Source: Clostridiales bacterium (GTDB lineage Bacteria > Bacillota > Clostridia > Christensenellales > JAISNN01). From it: a DNA stretch of 38,534 bases. The stretch is from positions 1 through 38,534 of the forward strand of contig JAISNN010000076.1 of the NCBI GenBank assembly GCA_031276195.1, written 5' to 3'. A program made the translations under genes and the position numbers. The notes under the pieces were generated by a model. That model did no database searches, was not told where the DNA came from, and saw only the letters and a list, made by a program, of their open reading frames with translations. Below are positions 8,495 to 17,035 of this stretch, in pieces. The first letter of the stretch is position 1. Every line of letters begins with the position of its first letter.

Positions 8495-8587
8495 AATTCA
8501 AAAACCGTTCTCAATATATCAAACTATCAAACCCGTCCGCCGTAAACTAACGGACTTTCATAATTCAAAAACCGTTCTCAATATATC
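8495..8587. repeat. Duplicated 3' end of the SPFH gene
   Basis: A 26-bp word beginning AATTCAAAAACCG occurs exactly at 8495-8520 and 8562-8587. The second copy includes the stop and last codons of the SPFH gene; the first is an extra copy in the gap before the RHH gene. Between them GTCCG and CGGAC can form a small hairpin. Confidence 0.9.
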
Positions 8588-9573
8588 GAACCGCTGTTCA
8601 CCACGGGCTGCGCGTCCTTGTTTCCGCACAAAACGACCAATAAATTGCTTACCATCGTCGCGCGCCGTTCGTCGTCCAGCTTGACGATATTCTTTTCGCT
8701 CATCATATTCAGAGCCATCTCGACCATGCCGACCGCCCCCTCGACAATCTTTTGACGGGCGGCGATTATCGCGCTTGCCTGTTGGCGTTGGAGCATAGCG
8801 GCGGCGATTTCGGGTGCGTACGCGAGATGTGAAATACGCGCTTCGACGATCTCTATCCCCGCGACAAAGACGCGTTCCTGCAATTCCGAACGGAGTGTTT
8901 CGGCGATTTCCTGCGACGAACCGCGCAAAGATTTTTCGTCCCCGTCCGCGCTTACGTCGTATGGATAGCGGCGGGCGACGTTTCTGATCGCCGAATCCGC
9001 CTGCGTGGACACAAATTCGGCATAATTATCGACGTTGAAACACGCTTTCGCCGTGTTCACGATCCGCCAAATGACGACGACGCCGATTTCGATCGGATTT
9101 CCATCCTCGTCGTTGACCTTTTGCTTCGCGTTATTCAGCGTCATCGCTTTCAACGACAGTTTGCGCGCGCTTATCACGAACGCGTATTCCTCGGAATTTT
9201 TCAAATTCGACGCGTTCGTACCCGTGGAAACGCGCTGGGCGGCGGGATTGTACGACCTGCAAAAAGGATTGACGTAATAAAAGCCGTCATTAACTATCGA
9301 GCCGACATACTTCCCGAACAGCACCAAAACGGCGGCTTCGTTCGGCGCGATAATTTTGAATCCCATGCAAAGGAGCGGCAATACGACGCCGATATAGATC
9401 GGCGGCAAAATAAGGAGCGCGATCCCCGCCCCGATACCCGAATCGACCAAATGTGCGCCCAAAAAGATGAGTGCGATCGCTATGGCGGCGGAAGCGGCGG
9501 CGACGGCGAGCATAACGAAACCGGAGCGCGGAACGATGATTTTTTCATCATAGTTTAATTTTTCGTTGGACAT
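8578..9573 (-). CDS. SPFH/band-7 domain membrane protein
   Basis: A 331-residue protein. Two membrane segments lie at about residues 17-39 and 46-70. The SPFH domain follows: IIAPNEAAVLVLFGKYVGSI, DGFYYVNPF, then GNPIEIGVVVIWRI and a C-terminal helical region with LQERVFVAGIEIVEARISHL and LQRQQASAIIAARQKIVEG. This is the QmcA/stomatin-like arrangement; members scaffold membrane microdomains as oligomers. The ATG at 9573 has AAAGGAGGAA before it. A consensus promoter lies 120 bp upstream. The last codons are duplicated downstream (8495-8520). The downstream RHH gene likely belongs to the same operon. Confidence 0.92.
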   Translation of the reverse strand: MSNEKLNYDEKIIVPRSGFVMLAVAAASAAIAIALIFLGAHLVDSGIGAGIALLILPPIYIGVVLPLLCMGFKIIAPNEAAVLVLFGKYVGSIVNDGFYYVNPFCRSYNPAAQRVSTGTNASNLKNSEEYAFVISARKLSLKAMTLNNAKQKVNDEDGNPIEIGVVVIWRIVNTAKACFNVDNYAEFVSTQADSAIRNVARRYPYDVSADGDEKSLRGSSQEIAETLRSELQERVFVAGIEIVEARISHLAYAPEIAAAMLQRQQASAIIAARQKIVEGAVGMVEMALNMMSEKNIVKLDDERRATMVSNLLVVLCGNKDAQPVVNSGSIY

Positions 9574-9668
9574 TTTTGTTAATTCCTCCTTTAACGACCG
9601 AATCCGCTTATAAAGTTAGCCAAACCTTAGTATGTTAAACCTCGGTTATGTAAAGCGTTCGCGAATTC

Positions 9669-9687
9669 TGATATCAATTTGATATCA
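9669..9687. promoter_or_regulatory. Twin TGATATCA operator at the SPFH start site
   Basis: Two perfect 8-bp palindromes, TGATATCA at 9669-9676 and 9680-9687, are 11 bp apart centre to centre, about one helical turn. They cover the predicted transcription start (near 9686) of the promoter at 9693-9721. RHH proteins such as MetJ bind tandem 8-bp palindromes, and an RHH gene lies in this operon. That pairing is inferred. Confidence 0.65.
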
Positions 9688-9692
9688 ATATG

Positions 9693-9721
9693 ATTATAAG
9701 GCATAAGTTTCCGTATGTCAA
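9693..9721 (-). promoter_or_regulatory. Consensus promoter for SPFH-RHH operon
   Basis: On the minus strand TTGACA (9721-9716) and TATAAT (9698-9693) are separated by 17 bp. Both boxes match the sigma-A consensus exactly, which suggests strong expression unless repressed. Confidence 0.88.
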
Positions 9722-9771
9722 GTGTTTTTTGAAAATTTTTTTATTTTTTTGCGGACTGCTTGACCGCATAC

Positions 9772-9807
9772 AAAAACGCCCTTGCGGTTTTCCGTAAGAG
9801 CGTTTTT
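9772..9807 (-). terminator. Terminator after the acetyltransferase gene
   Basis: AAAAACGC (9772-9779) pairs with GCGTTTTT (9800-9807). A near-perfect inner stem CTTGCGG/CCGTAAG lies between them. Read from the minus strand it ends in a T-run. Confidence 0.85.
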
Positions 9808-9862
9808 AATTATTGATATTCTTTGCAATATTGGTTATATTTATTCTTTCTCGTTTGTTTCT

Positions 9863-10393
9863 TTAAATTTTCCTTTTCACAACCGCGGGTACGCCGACCG
9901 CAAGACAACGCTCCGGAACGTCTTTTGTAACGACCGCGCCCGCGCCGATTACCGCCCCGTCGCCGATTTTGACGCCGGGCAAAACGACCGCATTCGCGCC
10001 GATCCAAACATCCGCGCCGATCTTTACCGCTTGCGCTAAACACTCGCGCCTACGCCGCGCGTTCGGTTCCGCGGGATGTCCGACGGCGGAAATGACCACA
10101 TTCGGCGCGATAAGCGTATTGTCGCCGATTTCGACGGGTTCGAGATCGTTTATCACGCAATTAAAGTTTATAAAAACGTTTTTTCCTATGCGGATATTGC
10201 GCCCCCAATCGCAAAAAAAGGGAGAACGGATAACGCTCAATTCTCCGAACGCGGCTAATTTCTCGCGGATAAGCGCGTTCCTCTCGCTTTGTTTTTCGTG
10301 CGGTATAGCGTTTAGTTTATCGATAAACGCCAAGGCGTAAGCGTTGCGCTCGACGGTTTCTTTATCCATCGCAGAAAATTCTCTTATATCCAT
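9863..10393 (-). CDS. Maltose/galactoside O-acetyltransferase family (hexapeptide repeat)
   Basis: A 176-residue left-handed beta-helix acyltransferase of the LacA/Maa/NodL type. An N-terminal helical cap (LNAIPHEKQSERNALIREKL) is followed by hexapeptide coils: GRNIRIGKNVFIN, EIGDNTLIAPNVVIS, the active-site-type AVGHPAEPNARR, then VWIGANAVVLPGVKIGDGAVIGAGAVVTKDVP. It should move acetyl from acetyl-CoA to a sugar-like acceptor; which one cannot be read. The start is uncertain. The ATG at 10393 gives a family-like N-terminus but lacks a clear ribosome binding site; a GTG at 10423 would add ten residues and also lacks one. Confidence 0.85.
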   Translation of the reverse strand: MDIREFSAMDKETVERNAYALAFIDKLNAIPHEKQSERNALIREKLAAFGELSVIRSPFFCDWGRNIRIGKNVFINFNCVINDLEPVEIGDNTLIAPNVVISAVGHPAEPNARRRRECLAQAVKIGADVWIGANAVVLPGVKIGDGAVIGAGAVVTKDVPERCLAVGVPAVVKRKI

Positions 10394-10476
10394 ATTATTA
10401 CTTATTCGGCGTTCGCCGTTCACTCCGCTATTTTATACCGCTCATTAAACCCGCTATATTAAGAATTTATTTTTAA

Positions 10477-10848
10477 TCACACCGCCATAATAACGCAATC
10501 CGCCGTCGCCTTATTTGTCGCGATCGGAATATCGCATACCACGGCGATTCTGAGCAATGCTTTGACGTCGGGGTCGTGCGGCTGCGCTTGAAGAGGATCG
10601 CAAAAGAAAATCACGGCGTCGATCCTCCCCTCCGCGACGCCCGCGCCGATCTGCTGATCGCCGCCGAGAGGGCCGCTGAGGAAGGGTTTTACATTCAATC
10701 CCGTATTTTTTTCAATCAATTTCGCCGTCGTTCCCGTTCCGCAGAGGTTAAAATTTTTGAGTCTTTCGGCGTGCGCCTTCGCCCATTCGACTATCTCGGG
10801 TTTTTTGTTGTCGTGCGCGATCAGCGCGACGGTTTTTTTCTTATCCAT
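10477..10848 (-). CDS. mgsA: Methylglyoxal synthase
   Basis: A 123-residue protein, full length for MgsA, which converts dihydroxyacetone phosphate to methylglyoxal plus phosphate in the cytoplasm. Diagnostic stretches are [14 protein letters not shown], the phosphate-binding [10 protein letters not shown], the catalytic-aspartate region [12 protein letters not shown] and the second aspartate in [17 protein letters not shown]. The C-terminal [15 protein letters not shown] also fits. The ATG at 10848 has only a weak AAGGA about 13 bases away. It lies downstream of pyrH in the same direction, with 180 bp of AT-rich sequence between. Confidence 0.96.
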   Translation of the reverse strand: MDKKKTVALIAHDNKKPEIVEWAKAHAERLKNFNLCGTGTTAKLIEKNTGLNVKPFLSGPLGGDQQIGAGVAEGRIDAVIFFCDPLQAQPHDPDVKALLRIAVVCDIPIATNKATADCVIMAV

Positions 10849-11027
10849 AATATTTTTATTTTTGTCCTTAATTTTTATGTTTTTTATTTGAATTAAAAGC
10901 GTTTTTCGGCTCTTACGGGCATTTAAAAGAGTTTTTGTTAAATATTATTTTTATAATATTTAATATATAATTCCGTTTTTTCATTTTTATTTTTTATAAC
11001 ACTTATTATATTATTACGACATTTATA

Positions 11028-11723
11028 TCAACTTATAACCGTTCCGTTAAACTTATTTTTCAGCGCGTTCACGATACTGTTTTCCTCGTTCAAGGCGAAC
11101 GCGATGATAGGAATTTTATTGTCCATACACATTGTAAGCGCGGTTTTATCCATCACGGTAAGTCCGCGGTTCAAGACTTCGAGATATGAAATTTTATCGA
11201 ATTTTTTCGCGTTTTTGTCGATTTTGGGGTCGCTGTCATACACTCCGTCGATATTTTTCGCCAAAAACAGCGCGTCGGCGTGCATTTCGCAGGCTTTCAG
11301 GGCGGCGGCGGTGTCCGTCGTAAAATACGGATTGCCGGTTCCCGCGCCGAAAATGATGACTCTGCCCTTTTCAAAATGTCTTTCGGCTTTTTTATAGATA
11401 TACGGTTCGGCGATTTTAGTAATATCGATCGCGGTCATAACGCGCGCATACACGTTTCTTCTTTCGAGCGCGTCGCGCAGAGCGATCGCGTTCATAACGG
11501 TCGCGAGCATTCCCATATGGTCGGCGACCGTCCGATCCATATCCCTGCCCTGCCGTCCGCGCCAAAAATTTCCGCCGCCGACAACGACGCCGATATCGAT
11601 TCCCATTCCGTTGACCTCCGCGATTTGAGAAACGACGCGTCCGACGATCTCCTCGTTGAGTCCGAAGCCGCCGCCCGATAAGGCTTCTCCGCTGATTTTC
11701 AAAATTATTCTTTTAAATTTCAT
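11028..11723 (-). CDS. pyrH: UMP kinase
   Basis: A 231-residue protein of the amino-acid-kinase fold. It phosphorylates UMP to UDP, the hexameric bacterial type. Seen are KISGEALSG near the N-terminus, VVGGGNFWRG, the nucleotide-binding FGAGTGNPYFTTDTAAALKA, and LTVMDKTALTMCMDN. The order rpsB-tsf-pyrH is the classical bacterial one, although frr, usually next, is absent and mgsA follows instead. The 433-bp gap to tsf, with a terminator-like hairpin and an 87-bp repeat array, suggests it is at least partly transcribed independently. Confidence 0.97.
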   Translation of the reverse strand: MKFKRIILKISGEALSGGGFGLNEEIVGRVVSQIAEVNGMGIDIGVVVGGGNFWRGRQGRDMDRTVADHMGMLATVMNAIALRDALERRNVYARVMTAIDITKIAEPYIYKKAERHFEKGRVIIFGAGTGNPYFTTDTAAALKACEMHADALFLAKNIDGVYDSDPKIDKNAKKFDKISYLEVLNRGLTVMDKTALTMCMDNKIPIIAFALNEENSIVNALKNKFNGTVIS

Positions 11724-11845
11724 ACAAACACACCGCCCGAAAGTTTTTTTTTAGAATTTGTATTTTGTATTCCCGATATAAATTTCCGAATAAAATAATT
11801 CCTTTTGAATATTCAAATATCCCAAAAAAAGTTTTTTTAGAATTT

Positions 11846-12054
11846 ACATTCTCAATTCCCTTTCCGGATTTCCGAATAGACGACCTGTTTTTTTTGAATC
11901 TCCGAATGCCGTATAAAAAGGTTTTTTAACGCGTATCCCCAATTCCCTTTCCGGATTCCCGAATAAACGACCTGTTTTTTTGAATCTCCGAATGCCGTAT
12001 AAAAAGGTTTTTTAACGCGTATCCCCAATTTCCTTTCCGGATTCCCGAATAAAC
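11846..12054. repeat. 87-bp tandem repeat between tsf and pyrH
   Basis: Units starting GACCTGTTTTTTT lie at 11882 and 11969, a period of 87 bp, with partial copies on both sides (CCTTTCCGGATT near 11865, 11950 and 12034). Older, more diverged copies seem to continue to about 11750. A minus-strand open frame through this array is a translation of the repeat and is not called. The gap 11724-12156 holds nothing else except the tsf terminator. Confidence 0.85.
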
Positions 12055-12112
12055 TAATTTCTTTTGAACGTTCAAACACCTTTAAAGAAGGCAAAAATCC
12101 TTATAGCCGTAA

Positions 12113-12148
12113 AAAAAGCAATTATTAAAAATCTAATAACTGCTTTTT
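12113..12148 (-). terminator. Terminator-like hairpin after tsf
   Basis: AAAAAGCA (12113-12120) pairs with TGCTTTTT (12141-12148), and an inner TTATTA/TAATAA extends the stem. On the minus strand it lies 9 bases past the tsf stop and ends in a T-run, so pyrH expression may need read-through or its own promoter. Confidence 0.8.
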
Positions 12149-12156
12149 GATCCCGT

Positions 12157-12822
12157 TTATTGTTGTTTCATCTTGTCAAGCTGCCCTTGAATTTCGTCGG
12201 CAAAAGTATCCTGCTTTCTTTCCAACCCCTCGCCCATCTCGAAACGCGCGAATCTTCTCACCGTAATTTTCTCGCCGATCGTTCCCACGGCTTCGTTGAT
12301 AAGCGTCGCGATTGTCTTTGAGGGTTCTTTGACATAATCCTGTTCGAGCAGGCAAATTTCCTTAAAAAATTTGGAAACGCGTCCTTCGATCATTTTTTCG
12401 ATGATATTCGCGGGTTTCGGTTTTGGTTCGTTCAACGCCTGAGCGCGGAAAATATTCTTTTCCTTAGCGACGGTATCTTCCGGAACCTCCTCTTTCGACA
12501 CATACAAAGGTTTCGCGGCGGCGACGTGCATAGCGATATTGTGAACCAATTCCTTAAAAGGATCGGATTTCGCGACGAAATCCGTTTCGCAGTTGACTTC
12601 GAGGAGGACGCCGACCTTTCCGCCGAGGTGAATATAACTGTCGACCACGCCTTGCGAAGCGATTCTGAGAGATTTTTTCGCCGCGGACGCGATCCCTTTT
12701 TCTCTGAGATAGTCCGCCGCCTTGTCCATATTTCCGCCGGTCGCTTCGAGCGCTTTTTTGCAATCCATCATACCCGCGCCCGTTTTTTGCCTCAATGTAA
12801 CCACGTCTTGACTTGTAAACAT
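12157..12822 (-). CDS. tsf: Elongation factor Ts
   Basis: A 221-residue protein that recharges EF-Tu by releasing GDP. Present are the N-terminal UBA-like domain with LRQKTGAGMMDCKKALEAT, the second motif VNCETDFVAKSDPFKELV and IAMHVAA. The C-terminal part is short, as is common in Clostridia. TAGGAG lies ten bases before the ATG. It is downstream of rpsB with a 283-bp gap that contains a repeated 45-bp block but no terminator, so the two are probably co-transcribed. Confidence 0.97.
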   Translation of the reverse strand: MFTSQDVVTLRQKTGAGMMDCKKALEATGGNMDKAADYLREKGIASAAKKSLRIASQGVVDSYIHLGGKVGVLLEVNCETDFVAKSDPFKELVHNIAMHVAAAKPLYVSKEEVPEDTVAKEKNIFRAQALNEPKPKPANIIEKMIEGRVSKFFKEICLLEQDYVKEPSKTIATLINEAVGTIGEKITVRRFARFEMGEGLERKQDTFADEIQGQLDKMKQQ

Positions 12823-12927
12823 ATATTTATATCTCCTAATTTTTCATTTAAAATTTTAATTTAATACGGCGTATATAATATAAAGAATAATTTATATACC
12901 GTTTCCTATGCCGTTTTCGCATTTTTA

Positions 12928-13050
12928 AACGCCGTTTTTTATGTTTTTTCACGGAATTTAACAACGCTTTTTGTATTATTTCCCGCGCTTTTAATGCCGT
13001 TTTATAACGCCGTTTTTATGTTTTTTTACGGAATTTAACAACGCTTTATA
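12928..13050. repeat. 78-bp-spaced duplicate between rpsB and tsf
   Basis: Two near-identical blocks of about 45 bp begin with AACGCCGTTTTT at 12928 and 13006 and end with AATTTAACAACGCTTT. They fill most of the gap; nothing else was recognised there. Confidence 0.85.
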
Positions 13051-13105
13051 GATATTACGTGATATTTTTTCTTTATTGATCTAAACGACGCTTCGCCTCT
13101 TATCC

Positions 13106-13891
13106 CTAAACTTCCTTAGGCGGCTCTATGGGCTGCTCGAACACTATATCCTGAAAAGAAATATCCTCGCCCTCTTCCGTTTCTTCGACGCTTTCCGCCG
13201 CGGACTGTTCGCCCTGTTTCGCCTCGATAACCGCGTCCGCGACGACCGACGCGATGAGTTTGATCGCCCTTATAGCGTCGTCGTTTCCGGGAATTACATA
13301 GTCGCAAAGGTCCGGGTCGCAATTCGTATCGACGATTCCGACGACGGGAATTCCCAAAAGTTTCGCTTCTTTGATAGCGATTTCCTCTTTTTTGAGATCT
13401 ACGACAAAGAGAACGCCGGGAAGACCTCTCATATTTTTAATTCCGCCCAGATTTTTTTCGAGATTATCTCTTTCGGCTTTGAGTTTCAAGACTTCTTTTT
13501 TGGGGAGAAGGTCAAATTCTCCGATCTGCTCCATCTGATTGATTTTGTTCAAGCGGTCGATTCTGCTTCTGATCGTCTTGAAGTTGGTCATAGTGCCGCC
13601 CAGCCATCTTTGGTTGATGAAATACATCTCGCATCTTTCCGCTTCTTGCTGAATGGCTTCCTGCGCCTGTTTTTTCGTGCCGACAAAAAGAACGGATTTG
13701 CCGTCTTTGACCGCCGAAACGATGTACGCGTACGCCTTTTCGATCATATCCGCGCTCACCTGCAAATCGATGATGTGGATATTGTTTCTTGCGGCGTAGA
13801 TATACTTCGCCATTTTGGGGTTCCATTTCGGGGTCTGATGACCGAAATGCACGCCCGCTTCCAAGAGTTGTTTCATGCTTACTACCGACAT
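13106..13891 (-). CDS. rpsB: 30S ribosomal protein S2
   Basis: A 261-residue protein. The N-terminal [22 protein letters not shown] and [14 protein letters not shown] are classical S2 sequences. [35 protein letters not shown] and the later [27 protein letters not shown] complete the protein. A 30-residue acidic C-terminal tail follows. Start: GGAGG well placed before the ATG. A promoter lies about 120 bp upstream (14008-14036). Confidence 0.98.
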   Translation of the reverse strand: MSVVSMKQLLEAGVHFGHQTPKWNPKMAKYIYAARNNIHIIDLQVSADMIEKAYAYIVSAVKDGKSVLFVGTKKQAQEAIQQEAERCEMYFINQRWLGGTMTNFKTIRSRIDRLNKINQMEQIGEFDLLPKKEVLKLKAERDNLEKNLGGIKNMRGLPGVLFVVDLKKEEIAIKEAKLLGIPVVGIVDTNCDPDLCDYVIPGNDDAIRAIKLIASVVADAVIEAKQGEQSAAESVEETEEGEDISFQDIVFEQPIEPPKEV

Positions 13892-14007
13892 AAAATAAAA
13901 ACCTCCGTGTTTTTATACCTCCCCTATGCGATCGTTATTACCTCCACCATTATAAAACATAGAAAAAAGTGGCGGTTCGTCATAAGGTGCGTAAATATTT
14001 TCAAATT

Positions 14008-14036
14008 ATTCTATCATTTTTTAAAATAAAAATCAA
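14008..14036 (-). promoter_or_regulatory. Promoter for rpsB
   Basis: On the minus strand TTGATT (14036-14031) and TAGAAT (14013-14008) are separated by 17 bp. This leaves a leader of about 110 nt, long enough for S2 feedback control, but I saw no recognisable binding structure. Confidence 0.7.
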
Positions 14037-14148
14037 CCGAAATGAGGGCGTATTTATAAAAAACTTGAAATTTTTTTATAAAAACGTCCATTTGCAATTG
14101 TTTCTATATATGCCGATATAATATTTGATATAACATATAATATAACGT

Positions 14149-14173
14149 TTTCCGCGGTATAGTACCGCGGAAA
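14149..14173. repeat. Palindromic element with extended arms after the MFS gene
   Basis: The 17-bp core CGCGGTATAGTACCGCG (14153-14169) is extended here to a 25-nt perfect hairpin with arms TTTCCGCGGTA and TACCGCGGAAA around TAG. It lies 15 bp past the stop of the MFS gene. No T-run follows on the minus strand, so it may stabilise the 3' end more than terminate. Confidence 0.9.
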
Positions 14174-14187
14174 TTCCGCTTATTTTT

Positions 14188-15468
14188 TTAAGGCTTCACG
14201 GCGGAACCGCCGTCTTTCGGCGGCAACTTCCCCGCCTTTAACATTTCCTTGCTTCCGAGTACGAAAAACGTCAGAAAAAACATCGCCGCTCCCGTCGCGA
14301 TGAATATCAAATCGATCGAAACGACGTCGCCGAGAGGTCCGAACGCCGCCATTCCGAGGGGCATCATAATGCCGGAAATCATAGAAAAAACCCCGAAAAC
14401 CCGTCCCATATATTCCTTTTCGACATTCGTTTGGAGTATAGAATTAACGGGCGTCATAAAAAGCGGCATCGTCATACCCGTTATCGCGATACACGCGGCA
14501 TACGTCCAAAACTCGCCGAACAGACCGATAATTCCCAAAGCGACCGTCTCCGCCCCGAGCAAAAACGAAGCGAAAACAAAGGAATGCGCGCGGTTTTTAA
14601 AGCCTCCCCAAACGCCGATTATCAAGCCGCCGAGCAGCATTCCCGCCGAAAATGAAATCTCGACCGCGGACAGCCGCCACACTTCGCCACCGAAATCGCG
14701 CGCCGCTTGCAGAGGTCCCATCATCGCCGCGGGAGCGAAAAGGATTTGAAAAATCGCCGCGAAAATCATAAATTCGCGGATAAATTTCTTGCCTTTCATA
14801 TAGGAAAGCCCCTCTTTTATGTCCGTAAAATAGCCCGTTTGCGCCTTTTTTTCCTTCCGAACCGCGAGAGGATTTTTGACGAAGAAAAATACGACCGCGA
14901 TCCCGATTACCGCCGTAAAAACGTCGATAAAAAGCACCGCCCCTATGGGCATAAAGGTCAAAACCGCCCCCGCCGCCATGGGCGCGGCGATCATACATAT
15001 CGATTGAATGCTTGCGGAAATGCCGTTGACTCTCGTCAGATTTTCTTCCGGCACGATCTCGGGAATGAGCGCGTTGACGGCGGGGGTTTGAACGCCCTGT
15101 CCCAATCCCCGCGCGACGGAGCATACGAAAAGCAGCCAAATATTTTCCGCGCCGAAAAAGAACGCCGCCGCCATAGCGAGGGTTACGAGAGCGATCGCGC
15201 CGTCGGAGATATTTATCAGGTATTTTTTGTTATATTTGTCCGCCCAAACGCCGCCGAACGGCGAGATAAAAAACGTCGGCAAAACCGCCGCGACGCTGAA
15301 AAGCGTCATAACCGCCCCCGAACCCGTTTTGAGCGTTACGTACCACATAACCGCGTAGTGAACGAGCATCGACCCGAACATCGAAATACCCTGCCCGCCT
15401 AAAAACAACGCGGCGTTCACCTTCCACTTCTCTTTTATGTACTTTTCCGTTGAAATTTCTTTTTTCAT
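14188..15468 (-). CDS. MFS exporter, MFS_3/macrolide-efflux-like family
   Basis: A 426-residue protein with twelve predicted membrane segments. The N-terminal LFLGGQGISMFGSMLVHYAV is the opening of the MefA/enterobactin-exporter branch. The loop between helices 2 and 3, FGGVWADKYNKKYL, matches the MFS signature (G-x-x-a-D-r-x-x-r-k). A central basic loop near residues 195-220 separates the halves. The family exports drugs or siderophores by proton antiport. The substrate here is unknown and resistance should not be assumed. It starts 27 bp after rarA with AAGGAT before the ATG, so the two are co-transcribed. Confidence 0.88.
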   Translation of the reverse strand: MKKEISTEKYIKEKWKVNAALFLGGQGISMFGSMLVHYAVMWYVTLKTGSGAVMTLFSVAAVLPTFFISPFGGVWADKYNKKYLINISDGAIALVTLAMAAAFFFGAENIWLLFVCSVARGLGQGVQTPAVNALIPEIVPEENLTRVNGISASIQSICMIAAPMAAGAVLTFMPIGAVLFIDVFTAVIGIAVVFFFVKNPLAVRKEKKAQTGYFTDIKEGLSYMKGKKFIREFMIFAAIFQILFAPAAMMGPLQAARDFGGEVWRLSAVEISFSAGMLLGGLIIGVWGGFKNRAHSFVFASFLLGAETVALGIIGLFGEFWTYAACIAITGMTMPLFMTPVNSILQTNVEKEYMGRVFGVFSMISGIMMPLGMAAFGPLGDVVSIDLIFIATGAAMFFLTFFVLGSKEMLKAGKLPPKDGGSAVKP

Positions 15469-15495
15469 AATATCCTTATAATGTCTTTTTTTCTG

Positions 15496-16746
15496 TCACT
15501 GTTTTTTATCGTTCGGATTTTCGATATAGAATTTTTTGTCCTTTATTTCGTCGGGCAGATATTGTTGTTCCACCCATCCGCCGTAGTCGTGCGGATATTT
15601 ATATCCCGTGATTTTCTCGCCCTTATAGTTTATATCGCGGAGATATTTCGGCGGCTCCAAGTCGGCGTATTTCTTTGCCGCTTCGCTTGCCGCGCCCATT
15701 GCGGCGACGACGGAATTTGATTTTTTCGCCTTACACACATACAAAATCGCTTCGGAAAGCGGAATAATCCCCTCGGGATACCCCATCTTTTCATACGCCG
15801 TCATAGCCGCCGCCGCGACGACGAGCGCGTTCGGGTCGGCAAGCCCCACGTCCTCCGCCGAGTGCGCCAAAAGCCTTCTGAAAATTATCAAAGGGTCGAT
15901 CCCCGCCCGGATCATTCTTTCCGAATAAAAAAGCGCGGCGTTCGGGTCGCTGCCTCTGAGGCTTTTGCAGAACGCGCTGAGGTTGTCGTAATACGCGCTT
16001 TCGTCGATCGAAAGAGCCTTCCTTTGAATCGATTGTTCGGCGGCGGTGAGGTCGATTTTTATGACGCCGTTTTCGTCGGGCGCGGTGGTTAAAACCGCCA
16101 ATTCCAGAGAATTCAACGCGGTTCTGAGGTCGCCTCCCGCAAAAAAAGCGATATGGTCAACCGCGTCCGCGTCTATACATACGTTATAGTTTCCCAACCC
16201 CTTTCTTTTGTCCGAAACAGCGCGGTACAGTACCGCCTTTATATCGTCCGCGGAGAGCCTTTTGAATTCAAAAATTCTGCACCGCGAAACTATAGCGTTT
16301 GTCATAGACGCGTAAGGATTTTCCGTCGTCGAACCGACAAAAATTATATACCCTGCCTCGATCGCCGCAAGTACGCTGTCCGACTGCGCCTTGCTCCATC
16401 TGTGGCATTCGTCGAGGAGCAGATAGGTCTTTTTGCCCTGTGTTTTCAAGCGTTCTTTCGCCTCTTCGATGACTCTTTTCGCATCCGCGACGCCCGACGC
16501 GACGGCGTTTAACTTTTCAAAATGCGAATCGGTCGTCGACGCGATGATATTTGACAGCGTGGTTTTTCCCGTTCCGGGCGGGCCGTAAAAAATGCAACTC
16601 CCTAAGACGTCCGCTTTTATGGCGCGGACAAGGAGCGAATCCTTTCCGACGAGATGCCCCTGCCCGACGAATTCGCCGACGGTTTCGGGGCGCATTCGTT
16701 CGGAGAGCGGCGCGGCGGGTTTTTGCGCAAAATCAAATAAATCCAT
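15496..16746 (-). CDS. rarA: Replication-associated recombination protein A (AAA+ ATPase)
   Basis: A 416-residue protein of the RarA/MgsA/WRNIP1 family, related to clamp loaders and acting at stalled forks. It opens with LSERMRPETVGEFVGQGHLVG. Walker A is GPPGTGKTT and Walker B is LLLDECHRW, followed by SKAQSDSVLAAIE. Sensor 1 is FVGSTTENPY, and the arginine finger region is IVSRCRIFEF. The C-terminal tetramerisation part has HSAEDVGLADPNAL and MGYPEGIIPLSEA. A palindromic element lies inside the conserved sequence at 16221-16237 without changing its length. It has its own promoter and leads an operon with the MFS gene. Confidence 0.96.
   Translation of the reverse strand: MDLFDFAQKPAAPLSERMRPETVGEFVGQGHLVGKDSLLVRAIKADVLGSCIFYGPPGTGKTTLSNIIASTTDSHFEKLNAVASGVADAKRVIEEAKERLKTQGKKTYLLLDECHRWSKAQSDSVLAAIEAGYIIFVGSTTENPYASMTNAIVSRCRIFEFKRLSADDIKAVLYRAVSDKRKGLGNYNVCIDADAVDHIAFFAGGDLRTALNSLELAVLTTAPDENGVIKIDLTAAEQSIQRKALSIDESAYYDNLSAFCKSLRGSDPNAALFYSERMIRAGIDPLIIFRRLLAHSAEDVGLADPNALVVAAAAMTAYEKMGYPEGIIPLSEAILYVCKAKKSNSVVAAMGAASEAAKKYADLEPPKYLRDINYKGEKITGYKYPHDYGGWVEQQYLPDEIKDKKFYIENPNDKKQ
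16221..16237. repeat. Palindrome-like sequence within rarA
   Basis: CGCGGTACAGTACCGCC differs from a perfect member of the dispersed palindrome family by one base. It encodes residues 170-175 (AVLYRA) in the same frame as the intergenic copies (AVLYRE). The RarA family aligns here without a gap, so it is a chance match, a conversion, or the source of the family, but not a clear insertion. Confidence 0.5.
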
Positions 16747-16902
16747 ACCCTGTAATCCCCCAATCGGAACAAAAAAATATCATTTTTTAAAAGTTTCCGA
16801 ATAATTCAATCAAAAATTCCGCTAAGAACGCGCCGCGGCGAAACGAAATTAAAATTTTTCGTATTCATTCGGCATTTACGGAATTTTAAACGAACACATT
16901 AT

Positions 16903-16931
16903 ATATTATACCGTTTCGCCCAAAAAGTCAA
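16903..16931 (-). promoter_or_regulatory. Promoter for rarA operon
   Basis: On the minus strand TTGACT (16931-16926) is followed, after 17 bp, by TAATAT (16908-16903). An overlapping TATAAT at 16910-16905 would give a 15-bp spacer. It is back to back with the plus-strand promoter at 16965-16993. Confidence 0.65.
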
Positions 16932-16964
16932 GCAAAGAAATTATCGCAAAGCGTCTTAAATTAT

Positions 16965-16993
16965 TTGACTAATGATACATAATGCCGTATAAT
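16965..16993 (+). promoter_or_regulatory. Promoter for the ECF S-component gene
   Basis: TTGACT (16965-16970) and TATAAT (16988-16993) are separated by 17 bp. The start near 17000 gives a leader of about 370 nt made mostly of 75-bp tandem repeats. Confidence 0.8.
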
Positions 16994-17035
16994 AGACTTG
17001 CTCTATCATTTACGCGCTAAAAAATGTAAAATCTC

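Noticed and set aside
11852-12094. Open frame in the tsf-pyrH gap
   Set aside because: It consists only of the 87-bp repeat read through and follows the tsf terminator without its own start signals.
16380-16420. RarA Walker B DECHRW as a defective or unusual ATPase
   Set aside because: The acidic pair needed for catalysis is intact, and I recall the same variant in other clostridial RarA proteins.
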